The translations under genes and the position numbers were made by a program. A stretch of DNA of 64,000 bases, from NCBI RefSeq assembly GCF_001665625.1, contig NZ_LZSY01000021.1:117859-181858 (forward strand). The letters are read 5' to 3'. This stretch comes from Mycolicibacterium peregrinum (GTDB taxonomy: Bacteria > Actinomycetota > Actinomycetes > Mycobacteriales > Mycobacteriaceae). The notes beneath the pieces were generated by a model, which was given only the letters and a program-made list of their open reading frames with translations, did not search any database and was not told the DNA's origin. Of this stretch, positions 37,112 through 45,412 are shown one piece after another; within the stretch, counting starts at the first letter, position 1, and each line of letters starts with the position of its first letter.

Positions 37112-38599
37112 TTGACCATCCAGAACTTGGAATCAACACCGGCCGAGGGCTCCGACACCGGTATCTACGACGTCATCGTTCTGGGCGCCGGCCCGGTGGG
37201 GCAGAACGTCGCCGCGCGGTCCCATGCCGCCGGCCTGACCGTTGCGGTTATCGAGCGCGAACTCGTCGGCGGTGAATGTTCTTATTGGGGGTGCGTTCCG
37301 AGCAAGGCGCTCTTGCGTCCGGTGCTCGCGATCGCCGACGCCCAACGCATAGACGGTGCGCGCGAGGCAGTTTCGGATCCCATCGACGTGAAGGGCGTGT
37401 TCGGCCGTCGGGACCGATACGTGACCGAGTGGAATGACGACGGCCAGGCCGAAACGGTTGCCGCCATGGGTGCCGACCTGATTCGGGGCCATGGACGTCT
37501 CGACGGCCCGCGCCGTGTCACGGTGACCACGGTCGGCCGGGATTCACGAGTATTGACGGCCCGCCAGGCGGTTGCGGTGTGTACCGGCAGCACGGCGGCG
37601 CTACCCGACATACCCGGTGTGGCCGAAGCGATGCCCTGGACGAATCGCAAGGCCACCGACAGCAGTGATGTTCCTCCACGGTTGGCGGTGGTCGGTGGCG
37701 GGGGAGTCGGAGTGGAGATGGCGACGGCCTGGCGGGGACTCGGTTCCGAAGTAACATTGTTGGTGCGAACCCCCGGTCTCCTTCCCAAGATGGAGACTTT
37801 CGTCGGTGACCATGTCCGTCAGGGTCTTTCGGCTTCCGGAGTCGAGGTGCGTACCGAGGTGACGGTCACCGAGTTGCGGCGCACGTCGCCGGCCGAACCG
37901 GTGGAAGTGATCCTGGACGACGGGGACAGTCTCGTTGTCGACGAAATCCTCTTCGCCACCGGGCGCACGCCGAATACGACCGATATCGGACTGGAGACGA
38001 TCGGGCTGTCGCCCGGATCATGGCTCGATGTCGACGACACCTGCACTGTCCGTGAGGCCGAAGGCGACTGGTTGTACGCACTGGGTGATGCGAACCATCG
38101 CGCGTTGCTGACCCACCAGGGCAAATATCAGGCGCGCATCGTCGGCAACGTCATCGGCACGCGGGCACAAGGGCTTCCGCTGGACGACTCGCCGTGGGGT
38201 CCGCATCTCGCCACGGCAGACACCCTCGCCGTGCCGCAGGCATTCTTCAGCGATCCCGAAGCCGGCTCGGTAGGACTGACCTACGCGCAGGCCGCCCGGC
38301 AGTTACATCGCGTCAAGGCCGTCGATGTCAACATCGGTCAAACCGTTCCCGGAGCGAACTTCTACGCGGACGGCTATACCGGACAGGCCCGGCTTGTCGT
38401 AGACCTCGAACGCAGAATCCTGGTCGGGGCCAGCTTTGTCGGCCCCGGGGTGGTCGAATTGCTGCACTCGGCCACGATCGCGGTCGCCGGCGAGGTCCCC
38501 ATCGACCGCCTCTGGCATGCGGTGCCGTGCTTCCCGACCATCAGTGAGGTGTGGCTGCGCCTGCTGGAGGCGCACCGCGATGCCGATCGATCAGACTGA
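37112..38599 (+). CDS. FAD/NAD(P) disulfide oxidoreductase (class I, MerA/RclA/Lpd-like)
   Basis: 495 aa from TTG 37112, 3 nt after the VOC remnant. FAD-binding VIVLGAGPVGQNVAARS; redox-active disulfide C56-x4-C61 in GGECSYWGCVPSKALL; second dinucleotide motif VVGGGGVGVEMATAW; FAD-contact EILFATGRTPNTTDIGL and LYALGDANHRALLTHQGKY; C-terminal catalytic HAVPCFPTISE. Substrate is not determined: members reduce lipoamide, mycothione, Hg(II) or, for RclA, copper. The paired DUF417 protein and shared operators favour an oxidant-defence role. The 3' end overlaps the frameshifted methyltransferase by 9 nt. Confidence 0.87.
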   Translation: MTIQNLESTPAEGSDTGIYDVIVLGAGPVGQNVAARSHAAGLTVAVIERELVGGECSYWGCVPSKALLRPVLAIADAQRIDGAREAVSDPIDVKGVFGRRDRYVTEWNDDGQAETVAAMGADLIRGHGRLDGPRRVTVTTVGRDSRVLTARQAVAVCTGSTAALPDIPGVAEAMPWTNRKATDSSDVPPRLAVVGGGGVGVEMATAWRGLGSEVTLLVRTPGLLPKMETFVGDHVRQGLSASGVEVRTEVTVTELRRTSPAEPVEVILDDGDSLVVDEILFATGRTPNTTDIGLETIGLSPGSWLDVDDTCTVREAEGDWLYALGDANHRALLTHQGKYQARIVGNVIGTRAQGLPLDDSPWGPHLATADTLAVPQAFFSDPEAGSVGLTYAQAARQLHRVKAVDVNIGQTVPGANFYADGYTGQARLVVDLERRILVGASFVGPGVVELLHSATIAVAGEVPIDRLWHAVPCFPTISEVWLRLLEAHRDADRSD

Positions 38600-39108
38600 G
38601 ACCGGAACCCACGCGGTCGGGCGCGGAATCCACCGCGGAACGTTGCGCCGGAACTCGTCGTACTGAGCACCGAACCGCCGGCGGAGGTGAGGTTCCTCGA
38701 AGACCGGGATCGCGATCACGGTCAGAGTGCAGAACAGTGCGAACCAGCCGAAGAGCCATGGTGAGGCCATGGCCACCGCGGTACCGAGTTGGATGCAGAA
38801 CACCGCGGTCATCATCGGGTTACGGACGTGTCGATACGGACCTTCCACCACCAGTTGACCGGGGATCCGATGGCCAGGGCGCCCTTGCCGATGCGGTCGA
38901 ACAGGATCACCGTCCACACCAGAAACCACAGGCCGAACGCGATCAATGCTGCGCCCGCGATGGCGAGCAGCAGGCCCGAAGTGGTGGTCAGATCAGGGGC
39001 TTTCGCACCGGTGGACCAGATGATCAAGGCCGGAATGAAGATCGTCATCGTCGCTGGGGCGATCAGCACCGAGATGGTGTGCCGCCACCAGAGTCGCCGT
39101 TCTGACAT
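38591..39108 (-). pseudogene. Isoprenylcysteine methyltransferase-like membrane protein, frameshifted
   Basis: Two overlapping minus-strand frames make one family protein. The first (39108 downward) gives membrane segments VLIAPATMTIFIPALIIW and LIAFGLWFLVWTVILFDRIG up to GKGALA. The second gives GQLVVEGPYRHVRNPMMTAV, PWLFGWFALFCTLTVIAIPV and FEEPHLRRRFGAQYDEFRRN, the catalytic half of ICMT/NnrU-like methyltransferases. The break lies near 38860-38875. Either a true one-base indel or a sequencing error. It diverges from a TetR gene and is probably its target. Confidence 0.75.
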
Positions 39109-39118
39109 GTCGAACTCC

Positions 39119-39142
39119 TTTCTTCAACTGCTGTTGAAGAAA
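39119..39142. promoter_or_regulatory. Palindromic operator between the methyltransferase remnant and its TetR
   Basis: TTTCTTCAAC-TGCT-GTTGAAGAAA: perfect 10-bp arms, 10 nt before the minus-strand start. A second CAAC-GG-TTG element lies near 39170, closer to the TetR gene. Typical TetR operator layout. Confidence 0.65.
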
Positions 39143-39197
39143 ACGCTACGCCTCGGCTTCCGTATAGGTCAACGGTTGTTCAACTAAACTTTGCGCC

Positions 39198-39797
39198 ATG
39201 TCGGAGACCGGGCGTAGCGGCCGGTGGCGCACGGGCCAACAAAACAAGCAGCGGATCGTCGACGCGGCTCGCGAGCACTTCATGCGTGACGGGTACGAGA
39301 AGGCGACGGTGCGCAGGATCGCCGCAGAGGCGGGCGTGGACGTCGCGATGGTCTACTACCACTTCGGCAACAAAGAGGGCTTGTTCAATGCATCGGTGCT
39401 CGACACCCCGCAGCATCCGTTGCATCAGCTGGCGAATCTGCTAGACGAGGGGCCCGATGAGATCGGCTCACGGTTGGTGCGCGATGTCGTTCAGCGGTGG
39501 GACGGGGGAGCGTCCTTCGATCTCTTGCTGACGGTGTTCCGGTCAGCGGATATCCACCCCTTGGCGCGCAAGCTCCTACATGACACCCTTGCCGGTCCCG
39601 TGGCCCAACGGGTCTCGACGGAATTCGGTGTCGACAACGCCGAGCTGCGCGTCGAGTTGGTCACCGTGCACCTGGTTGGTCTGGCGTTCGCGAGGTATCA
39701 GCTCAAGATCGAACCGATGGCCTCGGCGAGCATCGACGACCTGGTCGCGTGGATGGGGCCGACGGTGCAGCGATACCTGACCGATCCAAATCCCTAG
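39198..39797 (+). CDS. TetR-family regulator
   Basis: 199 aa. HTH in residues ~15-62: RIVDAAREHFMRDGYEKATV followed by RRIAAEAGVDVAMVYYHFGN. The C-terminal helices (LVRDVVQRWDGGASFDLLLT, ELVTVHLVGLAFARYQLKIE) resemble TetR_C_17-like ligand domains. Divergent from the broken methyltransferase gene, with a 24-bp palindrome between them, so it likely represses that gene and itself. ATG 39198 follows closely after CAACTAAACT, leaving a short leader. Confidence 0.87.
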   Translation: MSETGRSGRWRTGQQNKQRIVDAAREHFMRDGYEKATVRRIAAEAGVDVAMVYYHFGNKEGLFNASVLDTPQHPLHQLANLLDEGPDEIGSRLVRDVVQRWDGGASFDLLLTVFRSADIHPLARKLLHDTLAGPVAQRVSTEFGVDNAELRVELVTVHLVGLAFARYQLKIEPMASASIDDLVAWMGPTVQRYLTDPNP

Positions 39798-39801
39798 GCG
39801 C

Positions 39802-40434
39802 TCAGGCGTGTAGCCGGTTCAGCCAGGGGTGGGCCGGGTAGAGGCGGGTGAGCCAATCTGAGAGGCGCGTCCGTGCGTCGTGTGCGAGTCGCGGTGCTAC
39901 GCGAGAGAAATCGTCCTCGTCCTTGGTCGCCGTGCGATGCGCCTTGAAGAGCAGTGTCACCTCGGGGATCACGTACGGTATCCCGTCGCGAACCTGGATG
40001 AGTTCGTCGTAGGGCAGTGTGATCGATGGGTCGCGCCGGAAGACCCACCGATCGCTGTCGTGGGGTTCGCGGAATACATCGAGGTGATACCGGCCGGTGG
40101 CCGGGTCGCGGCACCAAGTCTGGTGCAGGTCGGGATGATCGCCGACGTCGGCGTACGGCCACAGCCGCCCCGAGCCGGCCACGTCCCACTCGAATCCGGC
40201 TAGCGCGTCGGCGATTTGCCCGAAGTCGCGGCGGGGGACGGCGATCTCGATGTCGGCGTGTGACCGAGGCGGGCCTCCCAGATACAGGTCGATGGCCCAC
40301 CCTGCGGCCACGCACCAGGGGGCGTCGACCTCGGTGAGTCGCTCGGCCACTTCGGCAGGTGTCCAGGGCGCCCAAAGGCGGTCGGCCTCGTCGGCGCTGA
40401 TTGCCCGGCCGTGCGGGGGAAGGTCGTCAGACAT
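39802..40434 (-). CDS. Nucleotidyltransferase-fold protein (aminoglycoside/lincosamide adenylyltransferase-like)
   Basis: 210 aa. WCVAAGWAIDLYLGGPPRSH and ADIEIAV match the G-G-x-A-x-D...R-x-H-x-D-I-D pattern of ANT(2'')/LnuA-type enzymes, with Glu instead of the second Asp (DIE). WCRDPATGRYHLDVFRE would carry the third acidic residue and PYVIPEVTLLFKAH a conserved Lys. It could modify an antibiotic, but with no resistance context it may act on another small molecule. It overlaps the Fic gene stop by 8 nt. Confidence 0.78.
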   Translation of the reverse strand: MSDDLPPHGRAISADEADRLWAPWTPAEVAERLTEVDAPWCVAAGWAIDLYLGGPPRSHADIEIAVPRRDFGQIADALAGFEWDVAGSGRLWPYADVGDHPDLHQTWCRDPATGRYHLDVFREPHDSDRWVFRRDPSITLPYDELIQVRDGIPYVIPEVTLLFKAHRTATKDEDDFSRVAPRLAHDARTRLSDWLTRLYPAHPWLNRLHA

Positions 40435-41233
40435 CGGCGTCCACTATGCTCGCCGGCCGCAGCCGTCCGCGCAGCACGGCCACGAAAGGCCGGGGGTCGG
40501 CGCGACCGTCGCGCCGGAATGGCATCGAGTCCCGAGACGCGTCGATCCACTCCGAACGGGACATACCGTCGAGCACGAGCCGGCGTGCGGCCAGGCGGGC
40601 GAGTAGATGCAGCAGCAGTGTTCCCGTGCGTCCGTTGCCTTCTCGGAACGGATGGATCTGGTTGTAGTCGGCATAGATTCGGGACAGATGGTAGGAGAGT
40701 GTGCCGTCGTCGATGTCGGAACCTTCGCCGGCGAGCCGGTTGATCTCGGCCTGTAGCACGGCCAGCGCCCGCGGAATATGGGAGCACGGCCCGAACGCGC
40801 TGTCGCCCTTGCGGAGTTCGACGATTCGGGGCTCGCCGGCCCAGGCGTACACATCGCCGAACACCTGTCGGTGCAACGATCGCACGTCCAGATCTGAGTC
40901 TTGGCAACGCAGATGCACCTGCAGGATCCGGCCTGCGGTCGCCACGAATTCCAGCTGCGTAAGGACCGTAGCGTCGTGCACGCCGAAGTTGTTGCGCAGC
41001 ATCGATGTTCCTGGAATGAAATATGGACGGCGCCGGGCGAACACCCGCCGGCGTGGCGTCGGCGAGGGGGAGGGGATATGCGGCCCCAGGTACTCGCCGT
41101 ACGTCGTTGCGCCGGTCAGCAACGCGGTCAGGGATTCGATCTGTTCGGGTGTGGGCCGCCAGCCTTCCAGGCGCTCGGCGGCGATGGTCTCGGCCAGGGC
41201 GTGCTGCGCGGACTCGCCGGGGTCGCTCACCAT
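40427..41233 (-). CDS. Fic-domain protein
   Basis: 268 aa. The Fic core carries HPFREGNGRTGT near residue 194. The canonical motif is HPFx(D/E)GNGRxxR; catalytic His and first Arg are present but the final Arg is Thr. FIPGTSMLRNNFGV and FGDVYAWAGEPR match the usual N-terminal segments, and ERLEGWRPTPEQ near residue 20 resembles the region of an inhibitory helix without its Ser/Thr. Fic enzymes usually transfer AMP to protein hydroxyls. Central gene of a three-gene overlapping operon between two nucleotidyltransferase-fold proteins. Start ATG 41233 or GTG 41230. Confidence 0.88.
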   Translation of the reverse strand: MVSDPGESAQHALAETIAAERLEGWRPTPEQIESLTALLTGATTYGEYLGPHIPSPSPTPRRRVFARRRPYFIPGTSMLRNNFGVHDATVLTQLEFVATAGRILQVHLRCQDSDLDVRSLHRQVFGDVYAWAGEPRIVELRKGDSAFGPCSHIPRALAVLQAEINRLAGEGSDIDDGTLSYHLSRIYADYNQIHPFREGNGRTGTLLLHLLARLAARRLVLDGMSRSEWIDASRDSMPFRRDGRADPRPFVAVLRGRLRPASIVDADV

Positions 41234-42255
41234 GCGGAGAATGTCGAGGTCGACGCCAGATAGTCAAGTTTGCGTCGCACGCCGGTGAGTTCGCGGCCGA
41301 TGCTGCGCAGAGCGGTGCGGTCCTGGGGTGACAGATCCGAGAGTTCGACATGTTCATCGATGCGGTCGTCGGAGTCGGCAGGGTCCCAGCATGCGGCCCG
41401 GGCCCGCCAGCGGATGCTGGACCCGATCGCGTGACATTTGGCCAGTGCCCTGGCGTCGTCGGGATCGAGGTAGCGGGTGCCTGCGGCCGCACCAATGCGA
41501 TCGGCGGTGAGCAGCGCGTCGGAGCCGCAACTGAGGGCGGCCCAGCGCGCGATCCGGACCACAGGGTCGACGGCGGCATGTTTGATGTCGACCCGGACAT
41601 CGACGGACGTCAGTGTGCGCAACCGGGACGGGATGTAGGCACGGGCAAATGTGGCGTCCTGCAGCATCGCCGCCAGCGCCGTAGGTTGCGCCCGCACAGC
41701 GATACCCGCTTGTTCGCGCAGGTCGGGGCTGTCGCCGACAGCTGGGCCGACAGGGACGGCGTCGGCCAGCAGGCCGATCATCACGACACCCCGGTCGGCG
41801 GACGGGTCCGCGGCCCACCCGCCGATCCCTGTTCCCCAGTCCTGAGCGGTGCGGTTGAACCGCACCCGGGAGGCGACCGCGCCGTTGTCGTCGGCACGGA
41901 ACCCGCAACAACCCAGCAGTTCATGCACGTGCGCTGCCTGGGCCAGCGCCGAATCCGGCGTGACGTCGGAGCTGCGGACCACGAGGGTTTCCAGGTCGGA
42001 TCCGGGAAGTGCGTCTCCGCGGCCGACGCTGCCCGACGCATACCAGTCGAGCCCGGGGGCGACCAGTCGCGCCGCGGTGGACAGCGCCGCGCAGATGACG
42101 GACGACCACGCCGCGGCGACCGACGCCGCGCCGACCCGCGCTTCGATCACCTTGAGCACCGCGTCGCGGGCCTGGGCACCGGCTGCCACCAGGTCGTGCT
42201 CGTTGTCCGCCGACGCAATGCGCCGGCAGGCATCGTCCAGCGCTGCCACAGCCAT
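41227..42255 (-). CDS. DUF294-type nucleotidyltransferase-fold protein
   Basis: 342 aa from ATG 42255 (MAVAALDDACRR); the open frame extends to 42519 but into unlikely sequence. The motif YASGSVGRGDALPGSDLE carries the G-S-x-x-R...S-D-x-E signature of GlnD/DUF294-like nucleotidyltransferases, and a helical DUF294_C-like tail (ALAKCHAIGSSIRWRARAAC) follows. No CBS or cyclic-nucleotide domain is attached. Its stop overlaps the Fic start by 7 nt, so it is the first gene of the Fic operon. Substrate unknown. Confidence 0.75.
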   Translation of the reverse strand: MAVAALDDACRRIASADNEHDLVAAGAQARDAVLKVIEARVGAASVAAAWSSVICAALSTAARLVAPGLDWYASGSVGRGDALPGSDLETLVVRSSDVTPDSALAQAAHVHELLGCCGFRADDNGAVASRVRFNRTAQDWGTGIGGWAADPSADRGVVMIGLLADAVPVGPAVGDSPDLREQAGIAVRAQPTALAAMLQDATFARAYIPSRLRTLTSVDVRVDIKHAAVDPVVRIARWAALSCGSDALLTADRIGAAAGTRYLDPDDARALAKCHAIGSSIRWRARAACWDPADSDDRIDEHVELSDLSPQDRTALRSIGRELTGVRRKLDYLASTSTFSAW

Positions 42256-42316
42256 GTCGGTGATTGTGACAGGACACCGGCCCGGTGAGGTTTCGGCAAC
42301 GCAATGCTTACCGCTC

Positions 42317-42391
42317 GCTACATGAACGAAACACGCGGGTGACAGCTCGGTCATGCCGAGAGGCTTATCTATCGAGTGACAGTTAAGAAGC
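42317..42391 (+). promoter_or_regulatory. GlnR-like half-site array upstream of the guanidine/urea operon
   Basis: GCTAC-N6-GAAAC-N6-GTGAC (42317-42343) and GTGAC-N6-GAAGC (42376-42391) follow the 11-bp rhythm of actinobacterial GlnR sites (GTnAC and GaAAC half-sites). A small hairpin CTCGG/CCGAG lies between (42346-42360). Predicts induction in nitrogen starvation. Confidence 0.5.
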
Positions 42392-42426
42392 TGGCGGCAC
42401 CGCCCCAGAGCCTGAGAGAAACGCCT

Positions 42427-43965
42427 ATGACCAGCAGCGCTACCGCGGGACCTGATGTGTCCGGCCGTTTCGGCGACCATGACGACCTCGCCGAGTTTGG
42501 TTACGACCAGCAGTTGCACCGTCGGCTCGGCAAGTTCGAATCCTTCGCCGCGGGCTTCTCGTTCGTATCCATCCTGACGACGATCTTCCAGCTGTTCGGA
42601 CTCGGGTTCGGCTTCGGCGGTCCTGCGTTCTTCTGGACCTGGCCTGCGGTGTTCCTCGGACAGTTTCTGGTGGCGCTGTGCTTTGCCGAGTTGGCCGCGC
42701 GTTATCCGATCTCGGGTGCCATCTATCAGTGGTCTCGCCGCATGGGTGGCGAGGTGATCGGCTGGTTCGGCGGCTGGTTCATGATCCTGGCGCAGATCGT
42801 CACCGCCTCGGCCGCGGCGATCGCGCTGCAGGTGGTGCTGCCCACCATCTGGTCCGGCTTCCAGATCATCGGCGAGGACCCGGCATTGACCTCACCGAGC
42901 GGAGCGGCCAACGCCGTGCTGCTCGGCACCGTCCTGCTGGTGCTCACCACGACGATCAATTGCCTTGGCGTCAAATGGATGTCGCGGGTGAACAGCGCGG
43001 GGGTGATCTGCGAGATCGTCGGTGTCATCGCCGTCATCGGGGTGTTCTTCACCCATGCCCAGCGCGGTCCGCAGGTCGTGTTCGACACCGGTCACGCCGG
43101 CGGGCAACCCGGCTACGTCTGGGCCTGGATCATGAGCGGGCTGATGGCGGCCTACGTCATGGTCGGCTTCGGCTCGGCCGGTGAGCTTGCCGAGGAGACC
43201 CGCAATCCCCGGCGCGTCGCACCCCGGACCATCAGGATGGCGCTGTCCGTCTCGGCACTCGGCGGTGGTCTGATGATTCTGGGCGCCCTCATGGCGGCCC
43301 CCAGCCTGACCGACGGACGCCTGGCGACCGAAGGCCTGCCGTACGTGCTCGACACCGTGTTGTCCTCACCGTGGGGGACGGTGCTGCTGGTCGATGTCTG
43401 CATCGCGATCACCATCTGTACCTTGGCAATTCAGACCGCCGCCTCACGGCTGATGTTCTCGATGGCCCGCGACGGGCGGCTGCCGGCTTCGTCGATCCTG
43501 TCCCGGGTCAACAGCCACACCGGCACACCGATCTGGCCGTCTGTGCTCATCGGCCTGCTGTGCATCGGGGTGTTGCTGGTCAACGTCGGCAATTCGGCGA
43601 TCTTCGCGACGCTGGCCAGCGTCTGCATCATCCTGATCTACCTGGCCTACCTGTTGGTGACCGCACCGCTGCTGTACCGGCGCATCAAAGGCTGGCCCGC
43701 CCAGCGGAATCAGGTCGACGCCGAAGGCTTGCCGCTGTTCTCGCTCGGCAAGTTCGGCATCGCGGTCAACGTCCTGGCCGTCCTCTACGGCACGGTGATG
43801 ATCGTCAACCTGGGCTGGCCTCGAGCCGAGATCTTCAATCCCGCCGGGGACATGCCGATCCTGCAGTGGGCCGGACCCCTGAGCATCGCGGCCGCGATAG
43901 TCCTCGGCGCCCTGTGCTTCCCGCGGGGCAAGACCCACCCCAAACCCGTCACGATCGGAGCCTGA
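42427..43965 (+). CDS. APC-family permease (urea carboxylase/guanidine-associated)
   Basis: 512 aa from ATG 42427; an in-frame start at 42376 is less likely. Twelve or so hydrophobic segments. The N-terminus DHDDLAEFGYDQQLHRRLGK leads into FESFAAGFSFVSILTTIFQL, typical of APC carriers; RYPISGAIYQWSRRMGGEVI and GFGSAGELAEETRNPRRVAP are family signatures. Its place before two DUF1989 proteins, a carboxyltransferase and allophanate hydrolase indicates uptake of guanidine, urea or a related amine. Two nt separate its stop from the next ATG. Confidence 0.88.
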   Translation: MTSSATAGPDVSGRFGDHDDLAEFGYDQQLHRRLGKFESFAAGFSFVSILTTIFQLFGLGFGFGGPAFFWTWPAVFLGQFLVALCFAELAARYPISGAIYQWSRRMGGEVIGWFGGWFMILAQIVTASAAAIALQVVLPTIWSGFQIIGEDPALTSPSGAANAVLLGTVLLVLTTTINCLGVKWMSRVNSAGVICEIVGVIAVIGVFFTHAQRGPQVVFDTGHAGGQPGYVWAWIMSGLMAAYVMVGFGSAGELAEETRNPRRVAPRTIRMALSVSALGGGLMILGALMAAPSLTDGRLATEGLPYVLDTVLSSPWGTVLLVDVCIAITICTLAIQTAASRLMFSMARDGRLPASSILSRVNSHTGTPIWPSVLIGLLCIGVLLVNVGNSAIFATLASVCIILIYLAYLLVTAPLLYRRIKGWPAQRNQVDAEGLPLFSLGKFGIAVNVLAVLYGTVMIVNLGWPRAEIFNPAGDMPILQWAGPLSIAAAIVLGALCFPRGKTHPKPVTIGA

Positions 43966-43967
43966 GG

Positions 43968-44795
43968 ATGACCACAGCGACCACCGCCGGAGCCCGCGAC
44001 CATGCTCGGGCCCAGACCGGGACAATCACCGATTCGATGCCGGTCGTGCCGGCCTCGGCGTGGCCCACACCGCCGCAGAACGTGGCACCCGAGCAATTGA
44101 CCTGGGCTGAAACAGTTCCCGGCGGCCGCTACACCAGCAAGGTGCTGGCCCGTGGCACCCGGCTGCGGCTGCGCGATCTGGACGGCACCGCATGCGCTCA
44201 CCTGCTGCTGTGGCGGGCCGACGCACCGTGGGAGCGGCTCAACGTCGCCGACACCGTGAAAGTGCCGTGGCAGGCCTACCTTTCGGCGGGTCATCCCCTG
44301 CTCAGCGACCAGGGACGGGTGCTGGCCACGCTGGTGTCGGACACATCCGGTCACCACGACGCCCTGTGCGGCACCAGCACCCTGACCGGCAATACGGCCA
44401 AATACGGCGAGGGCGAGGTGGAATCGGCCAGTCCCGCCGGGCGTGAACTGCTCGCTCTCGCCGCCCTGAAGAACGGGCTGACCCGCCGTGACGTCGCGCC
44501 CAGCCTGTCGTTCTTCCACGGCGTGCGGATCGATCTCGACGGCGCGTTGGTGTCCACCGGTTCGGCCGGCGCCGGCGCCGCAGTCGAACTGATCACCCAT
44601 CTTCCTCTGATCGTGGCGATCGCCAACACCGCCCATCCACTCGATCCGGCTGCACAGTTCACCGTCGGATCGCTGGAGGTGCTGGCCTGGTCCGCACCGG
44701 GCGACCTGGCCGAGATCGGCGCCACCGTGGCCGACCGTGACCCCGAATACCAACGCGCCTACCTGAATTCCGAAGACGTCTGGAGTGCCCGATGA
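43968..44795 (+). CDS. Urea/guanidine carboxylase-associated DUF1989 protein (first of pair)
   Basis: 275 aa from ATG 43968; the longer open frame is a shadow of the permease. DUF1989 core: GGRYTSKVLARGTRLRLRDL, the Cys in DGTACAHLLLW, and DALCGTSTLTGNTAKYGEGE. Members of this pair have been shown to form the carboxyguanidine deiminase (CgdAB), which turns carboxyguanidine into allophanate; earlier they were called urea-carboxylase-associated proteins. An ATGA overlap couples it to the second DUF1989 gene. Confidence 0.88.
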   Translation: MTTATTAGARDHARAQTGTITDSMPVVPASAWPTPPQNVAPEQLTWAETVPGGRYTSKVLARGTRLRLRDLDGTACAHLLLWRADAPWERLNVADTVKVPWQAYLSAGHPLLSDQGRVLATLVSDTSGHHDALCGTSTLTGNTAKYGEGEVESASPAGRELLALAALKNGLTRRDVAPSLSFFHGVRIDLDGALVSTGSAGAGAAVELITHLPLIVAIANTAHPLDPAAQFTVGSLEVLAWSAPGDLAEIGATVADRDPEYQRAYLNSEDVWSAR

Positions 44796-45412
44796 CCCTC
44801 ACCGCCACCCACACCATCGTCGACGAGATCGTCGCGCCCCGCGCTCCGTGGTCCAAGGTCGTGCGCGCCGGAGACGTGCTGACCATCGTCGACCTGCACG
44901 GCAACCAGGCCGTGGACACTTTGTTCTATGGCGCGGCCGACCGCACGGTGCGCTACAGCGCACCGGCCACGATCGCGGCCCAGGGCAACATCTTCCTGAC
45001 CACCGGGTCGGTGCTGCGCGACAGTGACGGTGCACCGATGCTGACCATCATCGACGACGAGGTCGGCAACCACGACACCCTCGGCGGGGCCTGCTCGCAG
45101 GAATCCAACACGCTGCGCTACGGCCACCACACCAAACACCAGCATGCCTGCGTGGAGAACTTTGTAGGCGAAGGCGCCCGGTGGGGACTGACAAAGGCCG
45201 ACATCGTCAGCAACATCAACTTTTTCATGAACGTCCCGGTGGATCCCGATGGCTCGCTGGGCATCGTCGACGGGTTGTCCGCCCCGGGTAAGACCGTGTC
45301 ACTGCGCGCCGAGATCGACACGCTGGTGCTGGTGTCGAACTGCCCACAGATCAACAATCCGTGCAACGGATTCGCCCCCACGGCAGTGCGCATGGTGGTG
45401 ACGCGCCCATGA
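44792..45412 (+). CDS. Urea/guanidine carboxylase-associated DUF1989 protein (second of pair)
   Basis: 206 aa. [40 protein letters not shown] and [20 protein letters not shown], then [20 protein letters not shown], are DUF1989 features with conserved Cys/His residues expected at a metal site. Likely partner subunit of the preceding protein. It is coupled by 4-nt overlaps on both sides. Confidence 0.9.
   Translation: MTLTATHTIVDEIVAPRAPWSKVVRAGDVLTIVDLHGNQAVDTLFYGAADRTVRYSAPATIAAQGNIFLTTGSVLRDSDGAPMLTIIDDEVGNHDTLGGACSQESNTLRYGHHTKHQHACVENFVGEGARWGLTKADIVSNINFFMNVPVDPDGSLGIVDGLSAPGKTVSLRAEIDTLVLVSNCPQINNPCNGFAPTAVRMVVTRP

Noticed and set aside
40200..41600. 466-codon minus-strand frame
   Set aside because: Alternate frame crossing the NTase, Fic and DUF294 genes, all of which have strong motifs in their own frames.
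42256..42426. Guanidine (ykkC-type) riboswitch before the guanidine/urea operon
   Set aside because: Only small hairpins (CTCGG/CCGAG, GGCGG/CCGCC) were found; the conserved ykkC or mini-ykkC cores are not present.
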